From an uncultured Campylobacter sp. (GTDB lineage: Bacteria; Campylobacterota; Campylobacteria; Campylobacterales; Campylobacteraceae), in NCBI GenBank assembly GCA_938041615.1, contig CALISV010000259.1, forward strand, positions 1 through 9,973: DNA of 9,973 bases, given 5' to 3'. The translations under genes and the position numbers were made by a program. The stretch's first letter is position 1, and each line of letters opens with the position of its first letter. The notes under the pieces are model-generated. The model saw only the letters and a program-made list of their open reading frames with translations. It did not search any database and was not told the origin of the DNA. Below are positions 1-7,262 of the stretch, in pieces.

Positions 1-703
1 CATTTACGGGCTGCTCGCTTCCTTTGGCGGCTTCTTCCTCGCTAAGAGCCGCAAAGCCCCACCAGCCGGCAACCGGCATCACGAAGCTAAACTCGCCCGC
101 GCCGTTGGTTTTAACGACCTGCGTGACATGCGCCTCGCTAGGGGCTTTGTAACCCTTATCGTTATATAGCTCGATCTCCACGTCTGCGCCCGGGACGGGC
201 CTTCCGTGCAGTAAAAAAACTCCGCTAAATATCTCGCCCGCATACAACGCATAAGGTCGCACTAGCGGCACGATCTCCGCCTCTAGCCCGAGCGGCTTAT
301 CCCAGCCTTCGCCCGCGTCGTAAGCATCGACGTAGGTTTTGGTGATATGGCGGATCATCTTGCGCTCAGCCGGCTCGGCATAGGGTTTCGGATCGAAATA
401 AAACGCCAAAAGCGATGGCTTGTCAGCTTTAAATTCCGCCGCAAAATAGGAATTTTCGCCCTTTTTCTGCTCTTTTAGGCTACCTAGGAGCGATTTTTTC
501 TCACCATCAATAAAAACGCCGAATTCTGCGGGCTTTTGTAGATTCATAGACTCCTGTAAAAACGGATGGGAGAATTCCAAATTTAGCTTTAAAGTAGCGT
601 CTTTTTGATCCTCTACGACATTTTTATCCGTCGTAAGAACGCCGAAATGTGCGAACGCAAGGCTCGCCGCGAAAATTCCTAAAAAAGCAAATTTTGCCTT
701 CAT
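1..703 (-). CDS. DUF4198 periplasmic protein (nickel-uptake-associated type), partial
   Basis: An open frame runs leftward from an ATG at 703 to the window edge without a stop: 234 codons, C-terminus cut off. The start is supported by AAAGG six bases upstream and a promoter just before it. Residues 1-18 form a signal peptide (MKAKFAFLGIFAASLAFA), so the mature periplasmic protein would begin with histidine (HFG). The body has DUF4198 features: a segment FDPKPYAEPAERKMIRHITK around residues 104-123, a beta-rich Ig-like second half with LLHGRPVPGADVEIEL, and a late GWWGFAAL motif. In this family, members near CbiM/NikM-type transporters are thought to help nickel or cobalt uptake, and an exposed N-terminal His would suit metal binding. 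No transporter gene is visible because the window ends, so the metal role is inference. Family call fairly sure, function less so. Confidence 0.8.
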   Translation of the reverse strand, partial: MKAKFAFLGIFAASLAFAHFGVLTTDKNVVEDQKDATLKLNLEFSHPFLQESMNLQKPAEFGVFIDGEKKSLLGSLKEQKKGENSYFAAEFKADKPSLLAFYFDPKPYAEPAERKMIRHITKTYVDAYDAGEGWDKPLGLEAEIVPLVRPYALYAGEIFSGVFLLHGRPVPGADVEIELYNDKGYKAPSEAHVTQVVKTNGAGEFSFVMPVAGWWGFAALSEEEAAKGSEQPVN

Positions 704-733
704 GTAATACCTTTCATAATAAAATATTACGGA

Positions 734-742
734 ATTGTATCA
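734..742 (-). promoter_or_regulatory. -10 promoter element of the DUF4198 gene
   Basis: On the minus strand this reads TGATACAAT, an extended -10 that also fits the Campylobacter sigma-70 form gnTAnaAT. It lies about 30 bases upstream of the ATG at 703, giving a short leader of roughly 24 bases. There is no clear -35, which is usual in this genus. Confidence 0.5.
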
Positions 743-802
743 CTTTTTTTCATCCGTATTGCTTAAATGTGGGTTTATTTTGAGTATTTAAAGCAAACTT
801 TA

Positions 803-810
803 GTTAAAAT
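803..810 (+). promoter_or_regulatory. -10 promoter element of serS-pflB
   Basis: GTTAAAAT fits gnTAnaAT and lies 33 bases before the serS start, after a T-rich stretch that may replace a -35 box. It would drive serS and the overlapping pflB. The serS ribosome binding site AAGAGG follows at 832-837. AT-rich spacers can produce such matches by chance. Confidence 0.4.
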
Positions 811-843
811 GTCGCAATTTAAATTACCAAAAAGAGGCAGAAA

Positions 844-2094
844 ATGATAAATTTAAAACTTATCGAGACGAATTTCGACGAATTTAATAAAAAACTCATC
901 GCCAAAAAAGTCCCGCCGCAAACCCTGCAAACGCTACTAGATGCCTACAACGAGCTAAAATCTAAAAAGACGGAGTTAGAGAACCTTCAAGCCGTGCAAA
1001 ACGCAAAGAGTAAGGAGCTTGGCCTCGCCGCGCGCGAGGGCAAGGATGTAGGCGCGCTAAAATCGCAGCTTGAGGAAAACAAGCAAAAGATCCAAAGCCT
1101 AAGCGAGCTCGTAAACGAGCGCGAGCAGAGCCTAGAGGCGATCGCCGCGTGCGTACCGAATATCATCGACGACGACGTGCCGATCGGTGCGGACGAGAAC
1201 GAAAACGTCTGTATCAAAAAGGTGCTGCAGCCGCGCACGTTCGACTTCGCGCCCAAGCAGCACTTCGAGCTCGGCGAGGCGCTGGGATGGCTTGATTTCG
1301 AGCGCGGCGTCAAACTCAGCGGCAGCCGCTTTACCGCGATCCGAGGGCTGGGCGCGAAACTGAATATGGCTCTCATCAACTACATGATCGAATTTAATAA
1401 CTCGCGCGGCTTCGAGCTCGTAAATATGCCGTTTTTGGTGCGCGATCAGATCCTCTACGGCACGGGCCAGCTGCCTAAATTTAAAGACGATCTCTACCGC
1501 GTCGACGACGAGGAGCAAAACCTCTACCTCATCCCTACGAGCGAGGTTACGGCGACGAATCTCTTTAACGATGAAATTTTACGCAGCGAGGAGCTGCCGA
1601 TCAAACTCACCAGCTACAGCCACTGCTTTCGCAAGGAAGCGGGCTCGGCGGGGCGCGATACGCGCGGCATGATCCGCCAGCACCAGTTCGAAAAGGTCGA
1701 ACTGGTCGCCATCACGCGCCCAGAGGATAGCGCAAAGATGCTTGAGGAGATGATTTCGTGCGCGAGCGATCTGCTAAGCAGCCTTGGCCTTCCGCACAGA
1801 CACATGCTGCTTTGCAGCGGCGATCTTGGCTTTAGCGCCGCAAAGACCGTGGATTTGGAGGTTTGGCTGCCGGGGCAGAACCAATACAGAGAGATCAGCT
1901 CGATCAGCAACTGCCGCGATTTTCAGGCGCGCAGAGCCAAGATCCGCTACAAAGACGGCAAGAAAAACGCTCTGGTAAATACCCTAAACGGCTCGAGCCT
2001 AGCCGTAGGCAGGACGCTCATAGCGATAATGGAAAACTACCAAAAAGCAGACGGCAGCATCGAGATCCCCGAAGTTCTTAAAAGGTATATGTAG
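844..2094 (+). CDS. serS: Seryl-tRNA synthetase
   Basis: This 416-residue cytoplasmic class II aminoacyl-tRNA synthetase attaches serine to tRNA(Ser) (and tRNA(Sec) where present), using ATP. Residues about 1-105 form the charged alpha-helical arm that grips the long variable arm of tRNA(Ser). The catalytic domain follows, with TSEV at 232-235 (serine pocket), class II motif 2 at 262-282 (starting [14 protein letters not shown], with the ATP-binding arginines) and motif 3 at 382-400 ([19 protein letters not shown]). The full length matches bacterial SerRS. The start follows AAGAGG by six bases. Its TAG stop overlaps the GTG start of the next gene by one base, so the two are probably cotranscribed and translationally coupled. 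From memory, C. jejuni has the same pair as Cj0389-Cj0390. Confidence 0.97.
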   Translation: MINLKLIETNFDEFNKKLIAKKVPPQTLQTLLDAYNELKSKKTELENLQAVQNAKSKELGLAAREGKDVGALKSQLEENKQKIQSLSELVNEREQSLEAIAACVPNIIDDDVPIGADENENVCIKKVLQPRTFDFAPKQHFELGEALGWLDFERGVKLSGSRFTAIRGLGAKLNMALINYMIEFNNSRGFELVNMPFLVRDQILYGTGQLPKFKDDLYRVDDEEQNLYLIPTSEVTATNLFNDEILRSEELPIKLTSYSHCFRKEAGSAGRDTRGMIRQHQFEKVELVAITRPEDSAKMLEEMISCASDLLSSLGLPHRHMLLCSGDLGFSAAKTVDLEVWLPGQNQYREISSISNCRDFQARRAKIRYKDGKKNALVNTLNGSSLAVGRTLIAIMENYQKADGSIEIPEVLKRYM

Positions 2095-4484
2095 TGGCGC
2101 AAAACGACGATGAAAACGTAGTAATCCTCGAAGAGGCCGAAACCCAGCTAAGTGACAAAGAGCCTCGACCGGAAGAGCAAGAAGGCGGCGAAAGCGACGA
2201 GCTGGTTTCGCTCGACGAGCTAGAACCAGTAGTCCCCGAACAAACCGCAGACGCGCAAGATGACGCCAAAAAAAGCAAGAAAAAGCTTTTTATCATCGGA
2301 GGATCGGCGGGCGCGCTCGTCATCATCTTGGCCGTAGTTTTATTTTTCGTTTTTAGGGGCGAGAAAAAGCCGCCGATAGACGAAAAACAGATCGTAAAAG
2401 ATATCGAGGAGCACTACGAGTCGCAAAAATTCGGCAGCTCAAAGATCGACGACATGATCGCTAAGGCAAATTTACTCTACGAAAAGGGCAATAAATTTGA
2501 AGCTCTAAAAATCTACGAAAACATCGCCGTCTACAACCAAAGCCTCTCAAACTACAATCTTGGCGTCTCGCAGATGAGGCAGGGCAAATTTGAAGACGCG
2601 CTAAAAAGCTTTAAAAAAGCTATCGACAATAACGAAAACGTCGCCGTTAGCGCCATAAATGCCGCAGTTAGCTCACTGGAGCTAAAAAACGAGCAAAATT
2701 TTAACTACTACATAAATCTCGCAAGCTCGTTTTTATATAAAGAAGCAGACTCTCCGCTATACAACTACTACTACGCGCTCATAAACTACTATAAAGGCCA
2801 ATACGTCGAGGCTCTAGCGGCCCTCTCGCACACTGAAAACGGCTACTACAAAGACCGCTACGACTACCTCGCGGCTAAAATTTTAAGCTTTATCGGCGAC
2901 GACGCCGAAGCGATAAAAAAGCTCGAAGCCCAAAAAGAATTTGACGCAGATCTAGCTCTGGGTATGCTTTACGCAAGACTCGGGCAATACGAAAAGGCCA
3001 GAAATAGGCTAAATTTAGCGCTAAACAAGGGCGGCGACTCAAATAAAATAAACTCGATGATAGCCATCATCAACCTAAAAGACGGCAATTTTGAAGCTGC
3101 AACCAATGAAATAAAAGCTGTTTTTCACGAAGATCCGTTATTTTTAAATGCAAATTTCCCGATCAAAACGATACTAAAACCCGAGCTTTTTGACGTAAAT
3201 TTAGCTCAGGCGCACTTTAGAAACGACCTATTTTTTGACAAAACCAAACGCTACGAGACGCTATTTTACTTCGCGCCTTATAAGGTTTTTGACCCTACCC
3301 AAACGATAAACTATATAAGAAAGGGCGGAGTGAGCCTATTTTTAGACGACGCAAGCGCTGCGGGCAACTACCTAAACGCTAGCGGCGCGCTCTCAAAGGT
3401 AAATTTAGAGCTCTCATCAGCCATCGCAAACGCCCTAAACTACAAGCTAAAGCAGGCCAACGCGCAGTTTGCCTCGCTTATCTCGCTCTATCCCGAACAC
3501 TCGGTTTTACACTACGACCTAGCGCTTAGCTACGCACAGCTGGGCAACTTTAGCATGGCGGCAAAGCACTTTATCATGAGCTATCATCTAGACCCTACAA
3601 ATCATCTAGCTGGCGTGCTAGGCGCTATCGCAAACGATATAAACGCCGTGGATAACACCAAACTACTGCAAGAAATTTCTGAAAATCTCGATCACGACGC
3701 AAGCTCAAAAGACGCGCCGGTTAGCCAGGCTCTAATGGCGCTCATAGCAAATAACAGCGGCGCTTTAATGCGCTGGCTAGAGCAAGAAAAGGAAGAGAGC
3801 GCGCTAAATTTGGCCTTTGACGCGATAATCGCAAAGATGACCGACAAAGGCGAGGAGTTTGCTAAAAAGGCGCAAATTTTAAAGGCTAAGCTACCTGAAG
3901 ATATCGTGGCGAATATCCTTGATTTTATCGCAAACTACAAAGATGAAGGCATCAAAAAATACGTCGAGCAGATCCAAATCTACTTCCACGATAAACGGCT
4001 AAACGACGCTGCGTTTTACCACGGCGCAAACATCATCAAAGAGCAATACATAAAGCTTTTGCAAATCTCGGGTCTACTAAACTACGAACGCGAGAAGATA
4101 AAAGCGCTGCTAAAACAAGGCGCCAATAACGCTGATTTGCTCCAAACACTTGCCTACATCGACATTTTCACGAACGATTTTGAGGAGAGCTATCAGATCT
4201 ACAACCGCATAATCGACGAATTTAAGATAAACGATGCTGGCACGCTGTTTCTAGCCGCCGTGGCCGCCATAGGCTCAAACCACCCGCAAAACGCCACCGC
4301 GCTTTTGGAGCTATCTAAGCTCACCGATCCAAATGCGATGGAAAGCCGCGTGGCGCTCGGACACCTATACCAAGAGATCGATAATATCGAAGCCGCGACG
4401 ATACAATACGGGCTGATAAAAGATCCAAATTTTAAAAGCAAATTCGTTGATTTTATGATTGATTACGAGAAGCTGAAAAAGTAG
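2094..4484 (+). CDS. pflB: TPR-repeat flagellar motor scaffold protein PflB
   Basis: The protein has 796 residues: an acidic cytoplasmic N-terminus (about 1-58), a lysine cluster (KKSKKK), one membrane helix at about 65-88, then a long periplasmic region rich in TPR-type helix pairs (for example about 124-190 and in the last third). This N-in, single-span, periplasmic-TPR architecture and the position directly after serS match C. jejuni PflB (Cj0390, paralysed flagella protein B). PflB works with PflA in the periplasmic scaffold needed to place MotAB stators in the Campylobacter motor. The GTG start overlaps the serS stop (TAGTG) and has AAAAGG eight bases upstream. The next in-frame ATG lies beyond the membrane helix, so GTG is required. 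The name rests on synteny and architecture, not an alignment. Confidence 0.85.
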   Translation: MAQNDDENVVILEEAETQLSDKEPRPEEQEGGESDELVSLDELEPVVPEQTADAQDDAKKSKKKLFIIGGSAGALVIILAVVLFFVFRGEKKPPIDEKQIVKDIEEHYESQKFGSSKIDDMIAKANLLYEKGNKFEALKIYENIAVYNQSLSNYNLGVSQMRQGKFEDALKSFKKAIDNNENVAVSAINAAVSSLELKNEQNFNYYINLASSFLYKEADSPLYNYYYALINYYKGQYVEALAALSHTENGYYKDRYDYLAAKILSFIGDDAEAIKKLEAQKEFDADLALGMLYARLGQYEKARNRLNLALNKGGDSNKINSMIAIINLKDGNFEAATNEIKAVFHEDPLFLNANFPIKTILKPELFDVNLAQAHFRNDLFFDKTKRYETLFYFAPYKVFDPTQTINYIRKGGVSLFLDDASAAGNYLNASGALSKVNLELSSAIANALNYKLKQANAQFASLISLYPEHSVLHYDLALSYAQLGNFSMAAKHFIMSYHLDPTNHLAGVLGAIANDINAVDNTKLLQEISENLDHDASSKDAPVSQALMALIANNSGALMRWLEQEKEESALNLAFDAIIAKMTDKGEEFAKKAQILKAKLPEDIVANILDFIANYKDEGIKKYVEQIQIYFHDKRLNDAAFYHGANIIKEQYIKLLQISGLLNYEREKIKALLKQGANNADLLQTLAYIDIFTNDFEESYQIYNRIIDEFKINDAGTLFLAAVAAIGSNHPQNATALLELSKLTDPNAMESRVALGHLYQEIDNIEAATIQYGLIKDPNFKSKFVDFMIDYEKLKK

Positions 4485-4491
4485 TTTTATG

Positions 4492-4541
4492 CGGGCGATA
4501 CGGCGATAAACTCGTCACAAAATCGCCCGAATAATTTTTAT
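4492..4541 (+). terminator. Probable terminator of serS-pflB
   Basis: Eight bases after the pflB stop, CGGGCGAT (4492-4499) pairs perfectly with ATCGCCCG (4522-4529). A T-rich run, ATAATTTTTAT, follows. The 22-base loop is longer than usual for an intrinsic terminator, so this is probable rather than certain. Confidence 0.5.
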
Positions 4542-4571
4542 AGATTAATAGCACCAAAGCGAAACTGCTTT

Positions 4572-4618
4572 GTTAAATTTGACGAGAAGCAAAAATAACT
4601 CGCCTCGTCAAATTTAAC
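4572..4618. repeat. Perfect 15-bp inverted repeat between convergent genes
   Basis: GTTAAATTTGACGAG (4572-4586) is repeated in reverse complement at 4604-4618, with a 17-base loop. A smaller hairpin, CAAAGC/GCTTTG (4555-4560 and 4567-4572), abuts its left side. It lies between the 3' ends of pflB and the VWA gene. It could be a bidirectional terminator or a member of a dispersed palindrome family. Fifteen bases (4606-4620) recur exactly, on the other strand, in the leuA leader at 7237-7251. Confidence 0.75.
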
Positions 4619-4670
4619 GCCCTGCTTCTATAACTAGCGGACTAAAAACAACCGTAAATTTACAAAAGTA

Positions 4671-4683
4671 CGGCGCTAAGCCG
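4671..4683 (-). terminator. Weak hairpin after the VWA gene, possible terminator
   Basis: On the minus strand, CGGC-TTAGC-GCCG lies about 17 bases after the VWA stop and is followed by TACTTTTG. The stem is only 4 bp plus a possible G-T pair, so termination here is tentative. Confidence 0.3.
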
Positions 4684-4699
4684 CGTCTCAAGTCAAATT

Positions 4700-5398
4700 T
4701 CACTTATCCTCAAGCACCTTTTCGCGCCACTTCGAGCTTGATTTTTTGTCCATCGCCATATCTTTGGACATCTCGGCAGCGGCCTCAAAGTTTTTCTGCA
4801 CGCCCTCGCTGCTGTTTTTGTATTTCACTGCGTTCGTGCCCTTTATGCCTAGGCTCTGCGCCTCGCTAACCGCGTCGATATTCGCTCCCAAAAATATAAA
4901 CTCCCAGTCGTATTTTTCCTGCTTATCGCTTATCATTTTTTTGATCTGCGCCTTTGAGTACTCCTTGCTCGAGTTTTCTTGCCCGTCGGTGATGATGACG
5001 AAAAGCACGGCTCTGTTTTTAGCGTAGATATCCTCGACTTTTGAGATTTTATTTATCGTATCGCCGACCGCGTCTAGTAGCGCGGTATTGCCGCCCGCGA
5101 CATAGTCCTTGTTCGTTAGCTTCTCGACCTTTTTGATATCTGTTCTATCGTGCAGGGTCTTAAAATGCGTATCAAAAAGCACCGTAGTTACCTTTGCGTC
5201 AACGCCGGCTTCTTTTTGCTTGTCGATCATGGAGTTAAAGCCGCCGATCGTATCGCTCTCAAGCCCGCTCATAGAGCCCGATTTATCCAGGATCAGCACC
5301 ATCTCGAGCTGCTTTGGCGCAGATTTTTGCGGCGCTTCCTCGCTTTTAGCAAACGCAAACGCCCCGATAATCATCAACAAAAACGCGATTTTTTTCAT
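4700..5398 (-). CDS. Exported von Willebrand factor A (VWA) domain protein
   Basis: The protein has 232 residues. Residues 1-17 are a signal peptide (MKKIAFLLMIIGAFAFA) with an A-F-A cleavage site, so it should act in the periplasm. A VWA domain follows from about residue 31 with a complete metal-ion-dependent adhesion site: DKSGS (D38, S40, S42), T105 in GGNTALLDA, and D138 in ITDGQE. Such domains bind a divalent metal and a protein partner; the partner is unknown. The lysine-rich tail (from about 199) looks helical. The frame stays open upstream to 5512, but the start at 5398 is preferred because AAAGGAG lies five bases before it, the signal peptide begins there, and the promoter lies between the two candidates. 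It is monocistronic, downstream of leuA and convergent with pflB. No nearby AAA ATPase suggests a MoxR-type system. Confidence 0.88.
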   Translation of the reverse strand: MKKIAFLLMIIGAFAFAKSEEAPQKSAPKQLEMVLILDKSGSMSGLESDTIGGFNSMIDKQKEAGVDAKVTTVLFDTHFKTLHDRTDIKKVEKLTNKDYVAGGNTALLDAVGDTINKISKVEDIYAKNRAVLFVIITDGQENSSKEYSKAQIKKMISDKQEKYDWEFIFLGANIDAVSEAQSLGIKGTNAVKYKNSSEGVQKNFEAAAEMSKDMAMDKKSSSKWREKVLEDK

Positions 5399-5425
5399 AT
5401 TTTCTCCTTTGAAAAATTTGGCTTG

Positions 5426-5434
5426 ATTATAGCA
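5426..5434 (-). promoter_or_regulatory. Extended -10 promoter of the VWA gene
   Basis: The minus strand reads TGCTATAAT, a perfect extended -10 that also fits gnTAnaAT. It is 28 bases upstream of the ATG at 5398, with AAAGGAG (5404-5410) between. This is the clearest promoter in the window. It implies transcription independent of leuA and rules out the upstream start at 5512. Confidence 0.65.
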
Positions 5435-5505
5435 AATTTTAACGGCGCGGCAGTAAATGCGAGGAGATTTAAATTTGAGTTTCGTATTTTTGTTTGCCCA
5501 AAACC

Positions 5506-5535
5506 CGGCCAAATTTATTTCAAAATTTACGGCCG
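5506..5535. repeat. Imperfect AAATTT-containing hairpin downstream of leuA
   Basis: CGGCC (5506-5510) and GGCCG (5531-5535) are complementary. Inside them two AAATTT words can extend the stem past a small bulge. It lies between the leuA terminator and the VWA promoter. Its role is unknown; it may back up termination. Confidence 0.4.
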
Positions 5536-5555
5536 AATTTAAAGGCTAAATTTAG

Positions 5556-5587
5556 AAATTTAAGGCCCGAATCCGAGCCTTAAATTT
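5556..5587 (-). terminator. Probable leuA terminator
   Basis: AAATTTAAGGC (5556-5566) and GCCTTAAATTT (5577-5587) form a perfect 11-bp stem around a 10-base loop, starting 30 bases after the leuA stop. On the leuA strand it is followed by CTAAATTT, so the 3' arm and flank are T-rich. It fits intrinsic termination and separates leuA from the VWA gene. Confidence 0.55.
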
Positions 5588-5617
5588 GCTAAGCGGTGCG
5601 GTCAAATCGCTCAAATT

Positions 5618-7135
5618 TTACTTTGTAGCGGTAATTTTTACGTAGCTGTTTAGCGCGCCTACGTACGCTTTAGCGCTCGCCGTCATCGTATCGATATCAA
5701 GACCGTGTCCGATGATAGTCTTGCCGTCAAATTCGACCTTTACTACGACGTTTGCCAGCGCGTCCTTGCCCTGCGAAACGGCGTTTACCTTATAGTCTTT
5801 TAGTACGCCGTTTATGCCGCTTAAGCGGTCGATTACCTTAAATATCGCGTCCGCCGTACCGTTGCCTAGCGCCGCGTCGCTCTTGATCTCGTCTGCGTGG
5901 CGAAGCGTGATCGCCGCGCTACTTAAGCCTTTGTTGCAGCTACTTTGCGTTAGCGTCAAGAACTCGAAAACTTCGGGGATCTTGATGATCTCGCTCGTAA
6001 CTAGCGCGCGCAAATCGTCGTCAAAGATCTCTTTTTTCTTATCCGCTAGCGCCTTAAATTTCTCAAACGCCTCGTTTAGCGCGCTATCTTCCAGCTCAAA
6101 GCCAAGGCTTATTAGCTTATCTTTAAAGGCGTGGCGACCCGAGTGTTTGCCAAGCACCAGCGAGTTTTTATCCAGTCCGATACTTTCGGCGCTGATGATC
6201 TCGTAGGTTTCTTTGTGTTTTAGCACGCCGTCTTGGTGGATGCCGCTTTCGTGAGCGAAGGCGTTTTTGCCGACGATGGCTTTGTTTGGCTGAGGCTCGA
6301 TGCCGATGATGCCCGCTAGCAGGCGCGAGCTGGGATAAATTTCTTTATAAACTATGTCCGTGTAAAGCGGTGCGAATACGTCGCTGCGCGTCTTTATCGC
6401 CATCACGATCTCTTCAAGCGCGGCATTTCCCGCACGCTCGCCGATACCGTTTAGCGTACACTCGACCTGCCTGGCGCCCGCTTTTATCGCGGCTAGCGAG
6501 TTTGCCGTAGCTAGGCCTAGATCGTTGTGATTATGCACGGAGACGACTGCGCGACCGTTTATAAATTTAACCATTTCTCCTATGCGAGCGGTAATCTCCT
6601 CGGGATATAGATACCCCACGGTATCTGGGATGTTGATGGTTTTTGCTCCGGCGTTTATAGCGGCGTCGCAAATTTCTTTTAAAAAGCTCATCTCGCTCCT
6701 GCATGCGTCCTCACAGCTAAACTCAACGTCCTCGCAGAATGTCTTAGCGTATTCCACGGCTCGCACGGCACGCCTAATCACTTCATCTGGAGACATTTTT
6801 AGCTTAAACTCCATATGGATCGGGCTTGTGGCGATAAAGGTGTGGATGCGCCTATTTTTTGCCGGAGCGATAGCCTCTCCCGCAGCCTTTATATCGCCGT
6901 CTACGGCGCGGGCAAGCGAACAGATAGAGGCGTTTGAGGCTTGTTTAGCGATCTGATGTATCGCGTCAAAATCGCCCCTGCTAGCCGCCGCAAAGCCGAC
7001 CTCCATGACGTCTACGTTTAGGCGCTCTAGCTGGCGCGCGATACGGATTTTCTCCTCGGTATTCATCGATGCGCCGGGGCTTTGCTCGCCGTCTCGAAGC
7101 GTAGTATCAAATATTATAATTTTATTTTCGTTCAT
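5618..7135 (-). CDS. leuA: 2-Isopropylmalate synthase
   Basis: This 505-residue cytoplasmic enzyme condenses acetyl-CoA with 2-oxoisovalerate, the first committed step of leucine synthesis. The N-terminal TIM barrel shows [15 protein letters not shown] (10-24, catalytic R14 and metal ligand D15), HNHNDLG (201-207, metal ligands H201 and H203) and [18 protein letters not shown] (225-242). The linker has HESGIHQDG (295-303) and GKHSGRHAF (329-337). Residues about 380-503 form the regulatory domain that binds leucine for feedback inhibition. Length and motifs favour LeuA over citramalate or homocitrate synthase. The start at 7135 has AAGGA just upstream (7142-7146). leuB, leuC and leuD are absent nearby; leuA follows pssA instead, behind a leucine-codon leader ORF that probably controls it. 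A terminator follows. Confidence 0.96.
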   Translation of the reverse strand: MNENKIIIFDTTLRDGEQSPGASMNTEEKIRIARQLERLNVDVMEVGFAAASRGDFDAIHQIAKQASNASICSLARAVDGDIKAAGEAIAPAKNRRIHTFIATSPIHMEFKLKMSPDEVIRRAVRAVEYAKTFCEDVEFSCEDACRSEMSFLKEICDAAINAGAKTINIPDTVGYLYPEEITARIGEMVKFINGRAVVSVHNHNDLGLATANSLAAIKAGARQVECTLNGIGERAGNAALEEIVMAIKTRSDVFAPLYTDIVYKEIYPSSRLLAGIIGIEPQPNKAIVGKNAFAHESGIHQDGVLKHKETYEIISAESIGLDKNSLVLGKHSGRHAFKDKLISLGFELEDSALNEAFEKFKALADKKKEIFDDDLRALVTSEIIKIPEVFEFLTLTQSSCNKGLSSAAITLRHADEIKSDAALGNGTADAIFKVIDRLSGINGVLKDYKVNAVSQGKDALANVVVKVEFDGKTIIGHGLDIDTMTASAKAYVGALNSYVKITATK

Positions 7136-7200
7136 TTTTTATCCTTTTTTAGAGTTTTAGTTTGTGTAGTTAAATTTGATTATTATGGTGTGAAAGAGTC

Positions 7201-7218
7201 GCTGCTTAGCGCAGCAGC
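7201..7218 (-). promoter_or_regulatory. Hairpin overlapping leucine codons and stop of the leader ORF
   Basis: The minus strand reads GCTGCTGCGCTAAGCAGC: a perfect 6-bp stem (GCTGCT/AGCAGC) with a 6-base loop, extendable by a G-U pair. The 5' arm is made of the last leucine (CTG) codons and the loop holds the leader's stop codon, so ribosome position would decide whether it forms. The downstream sequence GACTCTTTCACACC has no T tract, so it is not a classical intrinsic terminator by itself. Confidence 0.6.
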
Positions 7219-7262
7219 AGAAGTAGAGAGAAAAATGCGTTAAATTTGACGTTGCCGTTCAT
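7206..7262 (-). CDS. Leucine-rich leader peptide upstream of leuA (leuL-type)
   Basis: This 18-codon ORF encodes MNGNVKFNAFFSLLLLLR, followed by TAA. Five consecutive leucine codons (CTA CTT CTG CTG CTG) end two codons before the stop. The ATG overlaps the pssA stop (ATGA). A strong Shine-Dalgarno, AAAAGGAG, sits at 7268-7275 with a 5-base spacer, better than those of the large genes here. It ends 70 bases before leuA. Enterobacterial leu operons use a comparable leader with four tandem Leu codons to sense charged leucyl-tRNA: when leucine is scarce the ribosome stalls and leuA expression rises. Sequence, position and ribosome binding site all support that role; the mechanism here (transcriptional, translational or Rho-dependent) is not settled. 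The product need have no function beyond being translated. Confidence 0.85.
   Translation of the reverse strand: MNGNVKFNAFFSLLLLLR

Noticed and set aside
767..847. A 26-codon ORF overlapping the serS start (ATGA)
   Set aside because: It has no ribosome binding site, shows no run of serine codons, and spans the likely serS promoter, so much of it would not be transcribed. Chance ORF.
987..1910. Long minus-strand open frames within serS
   Set aside because: They are antisense shadows of a strongly coding, GC-rich gene; their Ser- and Arg-rich translations resemble no family and lack ribosome binding sites.
4485..4699. A small RNA or tRNA gene in the spacer between pflB and the VWA gene
   Set aside because: No tRNA cloverleaf or recognisable RNA family was seen; the hairpins are better explained as terminators or a palindromic repeat.
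5399..5512. Upstream extension of the VWA gene to an ATG at 5512 (38 extra residues)
   Set aside because: A strong -10 promoter at 5426-5434 and a good ribosome binding site at 5404-5410 lie inside the extension, and the start at 5398 gives a clean signal peptide.
5109..5542. Plus-strand open frames opposite the VWA gene
   Set aside because: They overlap a clearly coding gene and its promoter on the other strand and show no recognisable domain.
5814..6956. Plus-strand open frames opposite leuA
   Set aside because: They are antisense to conserved catalytic motifs of LeuA and have low-complexity Ser/Ala-rich translations.
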